43,876 bases of DNA from an uncultured Sphingomonadales bacterium. Its GTDB lineage: Bacteria > Pseudomonadota > Alphaproteobacteria > Sphingomonadales > Sphingomonadaceae. Location: contig CALGEE010000008.1 in the NCBI GenBank assembly GCA_937881525.1, positions 1 to 43,876 on the forward strand. The letters are read 5' to 3'. Shown piece after piece: positions 1 to 10,361 of the stretch (its first letter is position 1; the number at the start of each line of letters is the position of its first letter). Under the pieces are notes generated by a model. The model was not told where the DNA came from, searched no databases, and worked only from the letters and a program-made list of their open reading frames with translations. Position numbers and translations under genes: made by a program.

Positions 1-75
1 TGGTGACCCCTACGGGAATCGAACCCGTGTTTCAGCCGTGAAAGGGCCGCGTCCTAACCGCTAGACGAAGGGGCC
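1..75 (-). tRNA. tRNA-Glu(TTC) with encoded 3' CCA
   Basis: Reverse complement GGCCCCTTCGTCTAGCGGTTAGGACGCGGCCCTTTCACGGCTGAAACACGGGTTCGATTCCCGTAGGGGTCACCA folds as a cloverleaf; anticodon TTC; acceptor stem pairs GGCCCCT/AGGGGTC. Confidence 0.95.
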
Positions 76-141
76 AATCGCTTGGCGAGCCGCGCCTTTA
101 CGGATTCGCCACGCACTCGTCAAGGCCAAGTTGGCGCAACT

Positions 142-1908
142 TCAGTCGGCCAAGGCAATGTCGTCGACATGCAGCTCCGCCTTGGGCGTCGCGCCCCAGT
201 CATCCGTCTTGGCGCGGCCGGCAAACCAGAAGCGCCGCCCGCGATCGGCGTGCAGCATTGTCTGGCCGAGAACCGTCTCGCCCTGGCGAAATGCCATGGC
301 CTTAAATGACTGCCCGTCGTCGCCCGCGACGATGGCGCGGACATGGTCTTTGCCGACAATATCGCACTTGATAATCCGCAGTGGCCCCGTGACCACGCGC
401 GGGCCGGGCCAGCCCATGCCATAAGGTCCAGCCGTTTCCATGGCGTCGACAAAAATGGGGTTCAGGCCGCGTGGCGCGACTATGGCGTCGATCAACAAGG
501 CCTTGGCGCCCGATGCATTGGCGACATCTGTTGCGAGGCATGCGTCGAGCCATTCCGCCAAGGCGTCAATCTTGTCAGCGTCAATGGTCAGGCCCGCCGC
601 CATGGCGTGGCCACCGCCTGCGACCAGCAACCCTGCCTCGCGCGCCGAAATGATGGCCGCGCCCAAGTCGACACCGGCGATCGAGCGGCCCGACCCCTTT
701 CCGACGCCATGTTCATCCACGGCAATGACGATGGACGGCTTGCCCGTCTTTTCCTTTATGCGCCCAGCGACGATGCCAATCACCCCGGGGTGCCAACCTC
801 TGCCCGACAGCAACGCCACTGCGCGATTATGTTGTCCGGCAAGCATGGCCTCGGCCTGCTCCTGCACAACAATTTCAATTGCGCGGCGTTCCTCGTTCAG
901 GCGGTCGAGTTCCATGGCGATGCCCTGCGCCTCGAGCGGGTCTTCGGTGATCAGCAACCGCACGCCGAGGTCCGATTTGCCGACGCGGCCGCCGGCATTG
1001 ATGCGCGGGCCCAAGGCAAAGCCAAGGTCTGAACATTTTGGCGCGCGGGTGAGGCGGCTGGCTTGAACCAGCGCCGACAGGCCGACGTTGCGGCGCGCGG
1101 CCATGACCTTCAGCCCCTGCGCCACAAATGCGCGGTTTAGCCCCCTAAGTTGCGCCACGTCGGCCACGGTGCCCAACGCCACAAGGTCAAGCAAGTCCAT
1201 GATCTTGGGTTCAGGCCGCGCCGCAAAATAGCCACGGGTGCGCAGCGTCCGGATCAACGCCGCCCCCAATAGGAAGGCCACGCCAACCGCCGCCAGATGC
1301 CCGTGGGACGCGGCCTCCTCGCTTTCGTCTAGCCGGTTGGGGTTGACCAAGGCAAAGGCTTGCGGGAGCTCTGACGCACATTTGTGGTGGTCGACAACGA
1401 TGACTTCAATCCCCGCCGCCTTGGCCTGCGACAACGCATCATAGGCCATCGCCCCGCAATCCACCGTAACGATCAGGCGACTGCCGCTTGTCCCAATGCG
1501 CACCAGGGCCTCGCTAGAGGGGCCATAGCCCTCCATCAGGCGATCCGGGATATAGTAGCCTGCGTCCAGTTCCAAATTGCGCAGCAAGCGAATGAGAAGC
1601 GCTGCACTGGTCGCGCCGTCGACGTCATAGTCGCCGTAGACGGTGACTTGCTCGCCCGCCTCAACGGCCTGCGCCAGTCGAAGTGCGGCACGCTCCATAT
1701 CCTGAAATATCGACGGATCGGGCATGAAGTCGCGAATGGTCGGGTTGCGGTGCCGTTCGATATCATCGCGTTCGACACCGCGCGCCATCAGTAACTGGGT
1801 GACGAGATCATCCGGCTGAAAGTCGGGGTCGCGGCCATCGGTGCCGCCGCCACGCCAGTGCCAGGCTTGTTCAAGGATGGAGTGATTAATGTCGAGGACT
1901 GGCTTCAT
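142..1908 (-). CDS. recJ: Single-stranded-DNA-specific exonuclease RecJ
   Basis: 588-aa ORF with DHH-family motifs (VTVYGDYDVDGATSAALL, VDHH, GGGHAMAAG). Confidence 0.95.
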   Translation of the reverse strand: MKPVLDINHSILEQAWHWRGGGTDGRDPDFQPDDLVTQLLMARGVERDDIERHRNPTIRDFMPDPSIFQDMERAALRLAQAVEAGEQVTVYGDYDVDGATSAALLIRLLRNLELDAGYYIPDRLMEGYGPSSEALVRIGTSGSRLIVTVDCGAMAYDALSQAKAAGIEVIVVDHHKCASELPQAFALVNPNRLDESEEAASHGHLAAVGVAFLLGAALIRTLRTRGYFAARPEPKIMDLLDLVALGTVADVAQLRGLNRAFVAQGLKVMAARRNVGLSALVQASRLTRAPKCSDLGFALGPRINAGGRVGKSDLGVRLLITEDPLEAQGIAMELDRLNEERRAIEIVVQEQAEAMLAGQHNRAVALLSGRGWHPGVIGIVAGRIKEKTGKPSIVIAVDEHGVGKGSGRSIAGVDLGAAIISAREAGLLVAGGGHAMAAGLTIDADKIDALAEWLDACLATDVANASGAKALLIDAIVAPRGLNPIFVDAMETAGPYGMGWPGPRVVTGPLRIIKCDIVGKDHVRAIVAGDDGQSFKAMAFRQGETVLGQTMLHADRGRRFWFAGRAKTDDWGATPKAELHVDDIALAD

Positions 1909-1943
1909 CCCCCTTCCCTATGGCGCGCCGCCAGTGCTAGCAA

Positions 1944-2441
1944 GTGGCGATGAAGCAATTGGCAATAATCTGGCACAGCGTGACCGGCGCGTCTCAAAGC
2001 TTGGCAAAGGCCTGTTACGACGGCGCACGGCGGGCGCAGGGGGTGGATGTGCAGATGTTAAACGCCGCGGATGCCGGCGCCGAACATATGCTGGCGGCGG
2101 ACGGCTATATCTTCGTGTTTCCGGAAAATCTGGCGGCGATCAGTGGGGGCATGAAAAGCTTTTTCGACCGCTGCTATTATCCCTGCCTCGGCACGCTTAA
2201 CGGCCGGCCCTATGTAATGATCATATGCGCAGGATCGGACGGCCGAAATGCGGTGACACAGGCCGAACGGATCGCGACGGGCTGGCGGATGCGACAAATA
2301 CTGCCGAGTGTCATTGTGTGCACGCACGCGCAGACGCAAGAGGCGATATTGGCCCCGAAGACTATCGATAGTGCAGACATAATGGCGGCAGCGGAAATGG
2401 GCGAGCAAATCGCCGTGGGTCTGCAAATGGGTATCTACTGA
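1944..2441 (+). CDS. Flavodoxin/NADPH-dependent FMN reductase-like protein
   Basis: 165-aa ORF; flavodoxin-like start (IIWHSVTGASQSLAKACYDGAR) and FVFPENLAAISGGMKSFFDRCYYP. Confidence 0.75.
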   Translation: MAMKQLAIIWHSVTGASQSLAKACYDGARRAQGVDVQMLNAADAGAEHMLAADGYIFVFPENLAAISGGMKSFFDRCYYPCLGTLNGRPYVMIICAGSDGRNAVTQAERIATGWRMRQILPSVIVCTHAQTQEAILAPKTIDSADIMAAAEMGEQIAVGLQMGIY

Positions 2442-2444
2442 AGA

Positions 2445-3428
2445 TCAGCCGCGCTTGTCAGCCTTGCGATGCTCGCTCTTGACCCAACGGACGGTGCCCG
2501 ATGAGGCGCGCATGACGACGCTTTCGGTCGTGATGCGGCCGTCGCGCAGGGTCTTTACGCCCTCAAGCAAGGAACCATGGGTAACGCCGGTCGCGGTAAA
2601 GATGCAGTCGCCCTTGGCCAATTCTTCAAGGTCGTAGATTTTGTCGAGGTCCTCGATACCCCATTTGCGTGCGCGCATCCGCTCATCGTCATTGCGGAAC
2701 AGCAAGCGGCCCTTGAACTGGCCACCGACACAGCGCAAAGCCGCCGCGGCCAAAACGCCCTCCGGCGCACCGCCGCTGCCCATATAGATGTCGACAGTGG
2801 TGTCTGGGTTGGTGGTCGCGATAACGCCAGCCACATCACCATCGGGGATCAGCATGACGCCGCAGCCGATGGCGCGCAGTTCGGATATGATCTTTTCATG
2901 GCGTGGGCGGTCGAGGACGCAGACAATCAATTCATGCGGCGGCACGCCTTTTTCGGCGGCGACCGCGGTAACATTTTCCGCAACGGTTTTGTCGAGATTG
3001 ACAATGTTTGGCGAATAGCCAGGCCCGACGGCGATCTTGTCCATGTAGACATCGGGGGCGTTGAGCAAATTGCCTTCTTCGGCCACGGCGAGCACGGCCA
3101 GCGCATTCGGGCCAGCCTTTGCGGTTATGGTGGTGCCTTCCAACGGATCAAGCGCGATGTCGATTTTTGGGCCAGTGCCAATGGCAGAGCCAACCTTTTC
3201 ACCGATAAACAACATCGGCGCCTCGTCCCGCTCGCCCTCGCCAATGACGACGGTGCCGTCCATATACAGTTCGTTCAAGGCGGCGCGCATGGCTTCGACT
3301 GCAGCGGCATCCGCCGCCTTTTCGTCACCACGTCCGATCAGCTTTGCCGCCGCGATCGCCGCAGCTTCGGTTACCCGCACCATTTCCAGAACAAGGACGC
3401 GGTCGAGGATTTGGCTTGCTGCAGTCAT
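2445..3428 (-). CDS. glpX: Class II fructose-1,6-bisphosphatase (GlpX)
   Basis: 327 aa; GEGERDEAPMLFIGEKVG, DPLEGTT, GSGGAPEGVLAAAALRCVGGQ are GlpX signatures. Confidence 0.95.
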   Translation of the reverse strand: MTAASQILDRVLVLEMVRVTEAAAIAAAKLIGRGDEKAADAAAVEAMRAALNELYMDGTVVIGEGERDEAPMLFIGEKVGSAIGTGPKIDIALDPLEGTTITAKAGPNALAVLAVAEEGNLLNAPDVYMDKIAVGPGYSPNIVNLDKTVAENVTAVAAEKGVPPHELIVCVLDRPRHEKIISELRAIGCGVMLIPDGDVAGVIATTNPDTTVDIYMGSGGAPEGVLAAAALRCVGGQFKGRLLFRNDDERMRARKWGIEDLDKIYDLEELAKGDCIFTATGVTHGSLLEGVKTLRDGRITTESVVMRASSGTVRWVKSEHRKADKRG

Positions 3429-3654
3429 TTGAATTTCCTAGCTATCTGAGAACGAAGGGGCGCGAACGAAGCACCTCGTATGGATCGGTACATAGACGGT
3501 TAGTTTCCGATAGTGAAGGTGCGGCCCATTGTCGAGATTGCTTGTGGCGATTTTCATCTCGTCTGGCGAACTCCCGAATGCGGCGGCGCAAATCGAGCAT
3601 GCACGGGTACCATATTTTCAAGATCTGCAATATAGGCGCCGGCCTGTGTTTTGG

Positions 3655-4974
3655 TTATGCCCCCAAAATGTGCATGACCATGGGCTCGCCAAGTAAGCTG
3701 TCCGAGTTTGCCAAGGCATTGATGGTGTCGTTAATCGCTTGCTCCGGTCCGGCGTGCGTCACCATAGCAATCAAGGCGGATCCGTCGTCGCTTGCCTCGG
3801 TCTGGATAAGGCTTTCGATCGACAATCCGGCATCGCGCATGGCCGCCGTGATTTCAGCGAGTACGCCAACACGATCAGCCACCAGCATCCGCAGATAGGT
3901 CTTGCTAATCCGATGCGCGGAAGCCGCGCGTGGAAGCCTTTCAAGTTCGGCGGCCGGCATAGAAAATGCAGGGCCAGTTTCCTTGCGCGCGATATCGACC
4001 AGATCGGCGACGACAGCGGATGCCGTTGGCTTGTCGCCTGCGCCTGCGCCTTGGAACAGCAAGCGGCCAGAGAAATTACCCTCGGCAACAACGGCATTGG
4101 TCGCGCCGGTTACATGTGCCAGCGGGTGGCTCAGCGGCACGAGGCGTGGCTCAACCCGCTGGAAAATATTGGCTGACCCGTTGTCACCGTCAATTTCGGC
4201 AAGACCGATGAGACGGATGCGATAGCCAAGCATTTTGGCCTGTGCGATGTCAGCCGCCAGAATTTTGCGCACGCCGCGTGCCTCGACACCCCCGAAATCA
4301 ATGACTGAGCCAAAACTTAAAGATGCAAGGATTGAAAGCTTATGCGCGGCATCAATGCCGTCAATGTCGAACGACGGGTCTGTTTCCGCAAAGCCTTTGG
4401 TCTGCGCGTCTGCAAGCACCTGTGCAAAATCCAACCCGTCGCACTCCATCGTGGACAGGATGAAATTACAGGTGCCGTTGAGGATACCATAGACCCGATC
4501 AATGCGGTTGGCTGCGGCACCATCGCGCAGGCCCTGAATAACCGGAATACCGCCAGCAACAGCGGCCTCGAACTTAAGCGCGGCCTGCTTGCTCTCGGCC
4601 AAGGATGCAAGCTCGGCGCCATGATGCGCAACCATTGCCTTATTGGCGGTGACCAATGCGCGTCCGTTCGACAATGTCTCGCGTGCCAGGGTCAGGGCCG
4701 GACCATCCGATCCACCAACAAGCTCAACCACCACATCAATGTCAGCTGCGGTCGCAAGTTCACCCATGTCGCCGACCCAGCGGTAGGGCGATAGATCCAC
4801 GCCGCGATCCTTCGTGCGGTCGCGTGCGGTGACGGCAACGATTTCGATCTCGCGGCCAGCGCGCCGCGCAATCAATGCGCTGTTTTCTTGAATCAAACGA
4901 ATTACGCCGCTGCCCACGGTGCCAAGACCAGCGAGGCCCACTCTCAATGGGGCATGACGAATAGGGATGGCCAT
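3655..4974 (-). CDS. hom: Homoserine dehydrogenase with C-terminal ACT domain
   Basis: 439 aa; GLAGLGTVGSGV Rossmann motif, ANKAMVAHHG, GILNGTCNFIL, C-terminal ACT-like VADRVGVLAEITAAMRDAGLSIESLIQ. Confidence 0.95.
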   Translation of the reverse strand: MAIPIRHAPLRVGLAGLGTVGSGVIRLIQENSALIARRAGREIEIVAVTARDRTKDRGVDLSPYRWVGDMGELATAADIDVVVELVGGSDGPALTLARETLSNGRALVTANKAMVAHHGAELASLAESKQAALKFEAAVAGGIPVIQGLRDGAAANRIDRVYGILNGTCNFILSTMECDGLDFAQVLADAQTKGFAETDPSFDIDGIDAAHKLSILASLSFGSVIDFGGVEARGVRKILAADIAQAKMLGYRIRLIGLAEIDGDNGSANIFQRVEPRLVPLSHPLAHVTGATNAVVAEGNFSGRLLFQGAGAGDKPTASAVVADLVDIARKETGPAFSMPAAELERLPRAASAHRISKTYLRMLVADRVGVLAEITAAMRDAGLSIESLIQTEASDDGSALIAMVTHAGPEQAINDTINALANSDSLLGEPMVMHILGA

Positions 4975-5137
4975 GGGTTAACGACTTTCTGCCTAAGGGA
5001 TGTGCATTGTTGCGGCGCTTAGGAGAAATTGCACCAAAATGCCAATCCAATCCACGTCATTTGCAAACGCGCGAACCTAGCGCTTTTGTATTGCTTTCGC
5101 TAAGGCTGCGGCAACGTTAAAAATTTGGAGCTTAAAA

Positions 5138-6007
5138 ATGCGGGCAATAGGTGTCATCGGAGCCGGTCAAATGGGCGCAGGCATTGCGCAAGTCAGCGCT
5201 GGCGCTGGCTATCATGTGTATCTATCCGATCTTGACCTTGCCAAAGCAGAGGAAGGCAAAGCCAGTATTGCAAAGGCACTTGGCCGGCTGGTTGCGAAGG
5301 AGAAAATGGGCCAAGACGCGGCAGACACCCTGCTTTCGCGTATTGAACCGGTTGGCAGCTACGAGCCGATGGCGGATGCTGGATTGATTATCGAAGCTGC
5401 AACCGAGCGCGAAGACATCAAGCGCAAGATATTTGAGGCTGTCGGTAACGTTCTTGGCCATCAGGCTGTGCTTGCATCGAACACGTCATCCATTCCGATT
5501 ACCCGTCTCGCGCAATCGTCGCCCGATCCAAAACGCTTCATTGGCGTCCATTTTTTTAACCCAGTGCCGGTCATGGGCCTGATTGAGGTCATTCGGGGGC
5601 TTGGCACCACTGATGCCACGGTTGATGTCGTTCGCCAATATGGGGAGGCGCTTGGCAAGCAATTGGTCTTTGCCAATGACGCGCCGGGCTTCATCGTCAA
5701 CCGCGTGTTGATGCCTATGATCAATGAAGCAATCTTCGCACTTGGCGAGGGCGTTGCCAGCATCCGCGATATCGATACCGCGTGCCAATTGGGCCTCAAT
5801 CACCCGATGGGGCCGCTGACCCTAGCGGACTTTATCGGGCTCGATACCTGTCTTGAAATCACCAATGTGCTGTTTCAGTCGACGGGCGATCCTAAGTTTC
5901 GTCCAGCGCCATTGCTTCAGAAATATGTTGAAGCCGGTTGGTATGGCCGCAAGGTGAAGCGCGGATTTTACGATTATTCAGGTGAGGTACCTGAGCCCAC
6001 GCGCTGA
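5138..6007 (+). CDS. 3-hydroxybutyryl-CoA (3-hydroxyacyl-CoA) dehydrogenase
   Basis: 289 aa; [54 protein letters not shown]. Confidence 0.93.
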   Translation: MRAIGVIGAGQMGAGIAQVSAGAGYHVYLSDLDLAKAEEGKASIAKALGRLVAKEKMGQDAADTLLSRIEPVGSYEPMADAGLIIEAATEREDIKRKIFEAVGNVLGHQAVLASNTSSIPITRLAQSSPDPKRFIGVHFFNPVPVMGLIEVIRGLGTTDATVDVVRQYGEALGKQLVFANDAPGFIVNRVLMPMINEAIFALGEGVASIRDIDTACQLGLNHPMGPLTLADFIGLDTCLEITNVLFQSTGDPKFRPAPLLQKYVEAGWYGRKVKRGFYDYSGEVPEPTR

Positions 6008-6009
6008 GG

Positions 6010-7194
6010 TTAGGCGCCTGATCGAGCCGCAGTAAAGGCTTGGTCAAGATCAGCGATCAAATCATCAGTATCTTCCAAGCCGATTTGCAACCGGATCAGC
6101 GTGCCTTCTTCATCCCAAGAAACAACCGACCGGTATTTTTCTGGTTGGACGGGCAAAGCAAGGCTTTCAAAGCCGCCCCAGCTATAGCCAATACCAAACA
6201 ACTCGAGCGCATCGACGAAGGTGGCGGCGGTTGTGGCATCGCCTTTATGAATGAACGAAAACAGACCAGACGCGCCCGTAAAGTCGCGCTTCCAAATGTC
6301 ATGCCCTGGGCATTCCGGCAGCGCCGGGTGGAATACCCCCGCAACGTCTGCCTGCGTTTGTAGCCATTTGGCGATTTGCAGTGCTGAGGCCTCATGTGCC
6401 TTCATCCGCATTGACAATGTCCGCAGGCCGCGGCTGGCAAGATAGGCATCGTCCGGCGACACGGTCTGGCCAAGCTGCTGCGCGGTTTGGCGCAATTTTG
6501 TCCAATATTTCTCATGTGTGGTGACGCTGCCCATCATGACGTCGCTATGGCCCACAATATATTTGGTGCAAGACAAGATCGCCATATCAATGCCCTTGTC
6601 GAGCGCGGTATGGAAATAAGGGGTCGCCCATGTGTTATCGAGAAGCGTAACTATATTGCGCTTTTTGGCCGCTGCGCAAATGGCGGGAATGTCCTGCATC
6701 TCGAAGGTCAGGCTTCCGGGCGACTCCAATAATATCGCCATCGTATGATCACAGAAAAGCGTATCATAATCGGTTGAGAGCGGATCAAAATAGCGTGTCT
6801 CGACGCCAAAGCGTTTCAGAAAGCCATCCGCCAAGGATCGGCTTGGGTCATACGCATTGTCCGTCATCAGCAAGACGTCGCCAGATTTGAGAACCGACAA
6901 TAAGGCGCAAGCGATGGCCGCAACGCCCGATGGGTAAAGCATTGTTCCGTGCGCACCGGGTTCCATCTCGGTGAGCGCTTCGGCCAGCGACCATTGTGTT
7001 GGCGAGCCACGGCGACCGTAGAAGAAACGGCCGTCTTGGTTGCCAGATTTGCCTGCCTCCAACGCCGCCACATTTTCATATAAATGCGTGCTTGCGCGCC
7101 AGACGGGCACGTTTACGACGGGGCCAGTTAATGCACTCCTTCGTCCTGCTGTGACTGTTTTGGTGGCGGGTTTTTGAGGCTTCTTAGAACTCAA
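6010..7194 (-). CDS. metC: Cystathionine beta-lyase (PLP-dependent Cys/Met metabolism family)
   Basis: 394 aa; FFYGRRGSPTQWSL, LDNTWATPYF, PLP lysine region SCTKYIVGHSDVMMGSV. Confidence 0.92.
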   Translation of the reverse strand: MSSKKPQKPATKTVTAGRRSALTGPVVNVPVWRASTHLYENVAALEAGKSGNQDGRFFYGRRGSPTQWSLAEALTEMEPGAHGTMLYPSGVAAIACALLSVLKSGDVLLMTDNAYDPSRSLADGFLKRFGVETRYFDPLSTDYDTLFCDHTMAILLESPGSLTFEMQDIPAICAAAKKRNIVTLLDNTWATPYFHTALDKGIDMAILSCTKYIVGHSDVMMGSVTTHEKYWTKLRQTAQQLGQTVSPDDAYLASRGLRTLSMRMKAHEASALQIAKWLQTQADVAGVFHPALPECPGHDIWKRDFTGASGLFSFIHKGDATTAATFVDALELFGIGYSWGGFESLALPVQPEKYRSVVSWDEEGTLIRLQIGLEDTDDLIADLDQAFTAARSGA

Positions 7195-8054
7195 GCCGCA
7201 CCCTGTGCCTTAGGGGTGTCTTTATCCAATCCCCATTCTGACCAGCTACCGTCATATAACGACACGTCGGTCTTGCCTGTCATCCGCGCGCCAAACAGCA
7301 CGACCGCCGCAGTCATCCCTGATCCACATGTTGTGATCATCGGTTTGCTGAGGTCAACGCCCGCATCCGCATATGCCTGGCTCAGCTCATCGCCGCGCTT
7401 CCATGTACCGTCCGCGTTGAACAATTGGGCAAAGGGCAGGTTGCGGCTGCCTGGAATATGGCCCGACGCCATTCCGGGCCGCGGTTCGGCCTCTTCGCCG
7501 GTAAAGCGACCGGCGCCCCGTGCGTCGACGACACTGGCCGCCTTGCTGTGCAAATTGGCCAGCATATCGGCCTTGCTGCGCACGGCCTTGTCGTCTTTCC
7601 AAACGGTGAAGTGGCGGTGGCGCAAGGTTGGCTTTCCGGTTTCGAGAGGGCGGCCTTCGGCTTTCCATTTGGCGATGCCGCCATCAAGGATTGCGACGTC
7701 ATGTGCGCCAAACAATGTCAGCATCCACCATGCGCGGGTGGCCGATTTAAACGGGCTGTCATCGTAAACCACAATGCGGCTGCCATCACCTAGCCCAAGC
7801 GATTGCATGCGACTGGCGAATTTTTCAGGCGGCGGCAAGGTGTTAGGCAGGCTGCTATTGGCGTCAGCGAGTTCTTCGATATCCATGAATAAAGCCGATG
7901 GAATATGCCCGCCCTCATATTCAGCCTGCGCATTGCGGCCGGCATCTGGCATGAACCAAGTTGCATCTACCACACGTAGGTCGGACGCTCCGATTTCTGC
8001 CGCCAACCATTCGGTGCTTACTAACAATTCCATGTTTTTCGTCCTTGACCGCAT
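7191..8054 (-). CDS. sseA: 3-mercaptopyruvate sulfurtransferase (tandem rhodanese)
   Basis: 287 aa, two rhodanese domains; catalytic loop TTCGSGMTAAV; overlaps metC start by 4 bp. Confidence 0.92.
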   Translation of the reverse strand: MRSRTKNMELLVSTEWLAAEIGASDLRVVDATWFMPDAGRNAQAEYEGGHIPSALFMDIEELADANSSLPNTLPPPEKFASRMQSLGLGDGSRIVVYDDSPFKSATRAWWMLTLFGAHDVAILDGGIAKWKAEGRPLETGKPTLRHRHFTVWKDDKAVRSKADMLANLHSKAASVVDARGAGRFTGEEAEPRPGMASGHIPGSRNLPFAQLFNADGTWKRGDELSQAYADAGVDLSKPMITTCGSGMTAAVVLFGARMTGKTDVSLYDGSWSEWGLDKDTPKAQGAA

Positions 8055-8096
8055 TTTGTGATTCTACTGCGCTGCAAGATAGGCAGCTTTTCCAAA

Positions 8097-9620
8097 CTAT
8101 CCAAGCTTTTCGAGAAATTGCTGCGCATGGGCACGCAATGCAACCTTGTCCGCGTCCGTCATCCGTTCCCAATTTTTATAGGGCATAGCCATGCGCGGAT
8201 TTTTGCGCAGTTTTACCTCGTTGCGCGCAATGAACTCCCAATACAGCGCGTTAAACGGACATGCCTTTGGTCCAGTGCGCTGCTTGACGTCATAGCGGCA
8301 ATGCGAGCAATAATTGGACATCCGGTTGATATAGGCGCCGCTCGCCGCATAGGGTTTCGACGCCAGCATGCCGCCATCGGCGAACTGGCTCATGCCCAAG
8401 CTGTTTGGCAACTCAACCCATTCATAGGCATCGGCATATACCGCGAGATACCATTTATGGACTTCCTTTGGGTTCAGTCCGGCCAGCAGCGCAAAATTGC
8501 CCGTGATCATGAGGCGCTGGATATGATGCGCGTAGGAATGCTCGATCGTTTGGCCAATAGCCTGCGACAGGCAATGCATGTCGGTTTTACCGGTCCAGTA
8601 AAATTCAGGCAGTGGCCGCGTCGCGGCAAGCGCGTTGCTTTCCACATATTCTGGACCAGCGTGCCAATAGATCCCGCGCACATATTCGCGCCAACCAATG
8701 ACTTGCCGTATGAACCCCTCGGCGGCGTTAATCGGGACTTTGCCTGCGCGATATTGCACTTCAACCGCGCGGCACAGGTCAAGCGGGTCAAGCAAACCAG
8801 AGTTGATATAAGGCGAGAGGATCGAGTGCCACAAAAACGGTTCTCCGGTGAGCATTGCATCCTGATAGTCCCCAAAACTGGGTAAAGCGTGGTCCAAAAA
8901 ATGCTTTTGCTGCCGCAATGCATCCTCGCGCGTCACGGCAAATCCGAATTTTGCTGTATCGCCGATGTTGCCTGCAAAGCGGCTCTCGACCATCTGAATG
9001 ACGTCTTGTGTGACGGCGTTTGGCGCAAAGTGCAGCGGCTTTGGCATAGCAAAGTCCCGCTTTGCCGGTTTCCGGTTCTCGGCATCAAAATTCCACTGCC
9101 CACCTTCGGGCTTGTCAACGTTCATCATCAGACCGGACTTACGCCGCATATCGCGATAGAAAAACTCCATGCGTAATTGTTTGCGGTCCTTGGTCCAGCT
9201 TTCAAATTCAGCATGGGTGCACAAGAAGCGGTCATCAGGCCGGATTTCCACCGGGATATCAAAGCGGTCGGGCCAGCTATCCAACATCGCCTTCACCCGC
9301 CATTCGCCTGCCTCTGTCACGCATAATGCGGACACCTTGTGTCGCTCAATGGCACGGGCAATTTCGCCCGTGAAACTGCCGCTGTTTTCCGCGTCGGTCA
9401 GCTTTACATAATCAACTGTCCATCCTGCGCTGCGAAGATCGTCCGCATGATGGCGCATGGCGGACAAGATATACACCATCTTGGATTTATGGTGCGGCAC
9501 ATATTCGGTCTCTTCATCAACCTCAGCCATGAGGATGACGCATGCTTTTTTATCCTGCCCCGCCAAGGATGACAGGCCGTGACTGAGTTGGTCGCCAAAT
9601 ACAGGAATGAGTGTTGCCAT
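8097..9620 (-). CDS. Photolyase/cryptochrome, FeS-BCP (PhrB/CryB-like) type
   Basis: 507 aa; GDQLSHGLSSLAGQDK start, AEGFIRQVIGWREYVRG, C-terminal cysteines in NYCSHCRYDVKQRTGPKACPFNALYW. Confidence 0.92.
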   Translation of the reverse strand: MATLIPVFGDQLSHGLSSLAGQDKKACVILMAEVDEETEYVPHHKSKMVYILSAMRHHADDLRSAGWTVDYVKLTDAENSGSFTGEIARAIERHKVSALCVTEAGEWRVKAMLDSWPDRFDIPVEIRPDDRFLCTHAEFESWTKDRKQLRMEFFYRDMRRKSGLMMNVDKPEGGQWNFDAENRKPAKRDFAMPKPLHFAPNAVTQDVIQMVESRFAGNIGDTAKFGFAVTREDALRQQKHFLDHALPSFGDYQDAMLTGEPFLWHSILSPYINSGLLDPLDLCRAVEVQYRAGKVPINAAEGFIRQVIGWREYVRGIYWHAGPEYVESNALAATRPLPEFYWTGKTDMHCLSQAIGQTIEHSYAHHIQRLMITGNFALLAGLNPKEVHKWYLAVYADAYEWVELPNSLGMSQFADGGMLASKPYAASGAYINRMSNYCSHCRYDVKQRTGPKACPFNALYWEFIARNEVKLRKNPRMAMPYKNWERMTDADKVALRAHAQQFLEKLG

Positions 9621-9781
9621 ATCGCTATGTTAGCCAGACAAGCAGTCAAGGGCGATACGGGATTTCAGGAAAGCAGACTTGACCGCTTCAATCGAAAATC
9701 GGGCCGCTCTGGCGGCACGTCTCCGACTGCATCCTGTATCACCCGTTTGCTTCCCGCGGCGAAACAGCTAAAAGCGCCATC

Positions 9782-10240
9782 ATGAATGACATACTAAAGC
9801 CAAAATTTCTTGGCGCGCAAAGCGCGCTTCCGCAAACGCCTGAAGAGGCGCAGTTGGATTATGTCCCCAACCCGCGCCCAGACACGCTGTATCTCGCGCG
9901 CTTTGCCGTGCCTGAATTCACATCCTTGTGTCCGGTAACGGCCCAACCTGATTTCGCGCATTTGGTTATCGACTATGCGCCAGATGCGGCGATCGTCGAA
10001 TCGAAATCGCTCAAGCTGTTCTTGGGCTCGTTCCGCAACCATGCCGCTTTTCACGAAGATTGCACCGTTGGCATTGGCCAGCGCCTGTTTTCGGAGATGA
10101 AGCCGCATTGGCTGCGCATTGGTGGCTATTGGTATCCGCGCGGCGGCATACCCATTGATGTGTTTTGGCAATCCGGCGAGCCTCCCAAGGGTTTGTGGTT
10201 GCCAGATCAAGGGGTTCAGCCATATCGCGGCCGCGGCTGA
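9782..10240 (+). CDS. queF: NADPH-dependent 7-cyano-7-deazaguanine (preQ0) reductase QueF
   Basis: 152 aa; [43 protein letters not shown]. Confidence 0.95.
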   Translation: MNDILKPKFLGAQSALPQTPEEAQLDYVPNPRPDTLYLARFAVPEFTSLCPVTAQPDFAHLVIDYAPDAAIVESKSLKLFLGSFRNHAAFHEDCTVGIGQRLFSEMKPHWLRIGGYWYPRGGIPIDVFWQSGEPPKGLWLPDQGVQPYRGRG

Positions 10241-10361
10241 ATTATGTAAGTAACCCTTCTAAGGTTCGGTGTCCATCGCCTCGTCGACGCAGGGGAATCG
10301 TTCATCGCAAATATCAGCATTAACGATGTCATCCGCCAAAGCTCTGCCCTATCGACCGATC

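Noticed and set aside
2577-3449. 290-aa plus-strand ORF antisense to glpX
   Set aside because: glpX on the minus strand is unmistakable; the opposite frame shows no motif.
3442-3630. 62-aa minus-strand ORF between hom and glpX
   Set aside because: No Shine-Dalgarno or family match seen; basic composition fits a chance ORF, though the 226-bp gap may hold a glpX promoter.
4975-5137. SAM-II riboswitch upstream of hom
   Set aside because: A GTGGATTGGATTGG stretch loosely resembles the 5' part of SAM-II, but the conserved GCTTGCAGCC/ACGTTAA core is missing; only interlocking short stems remain, reported separately.
9621-9781. preQ1 riboswitch upstream of queF
   Set aside because: No preQ1-like pseudoknot core recognised between the photolyase and queF.
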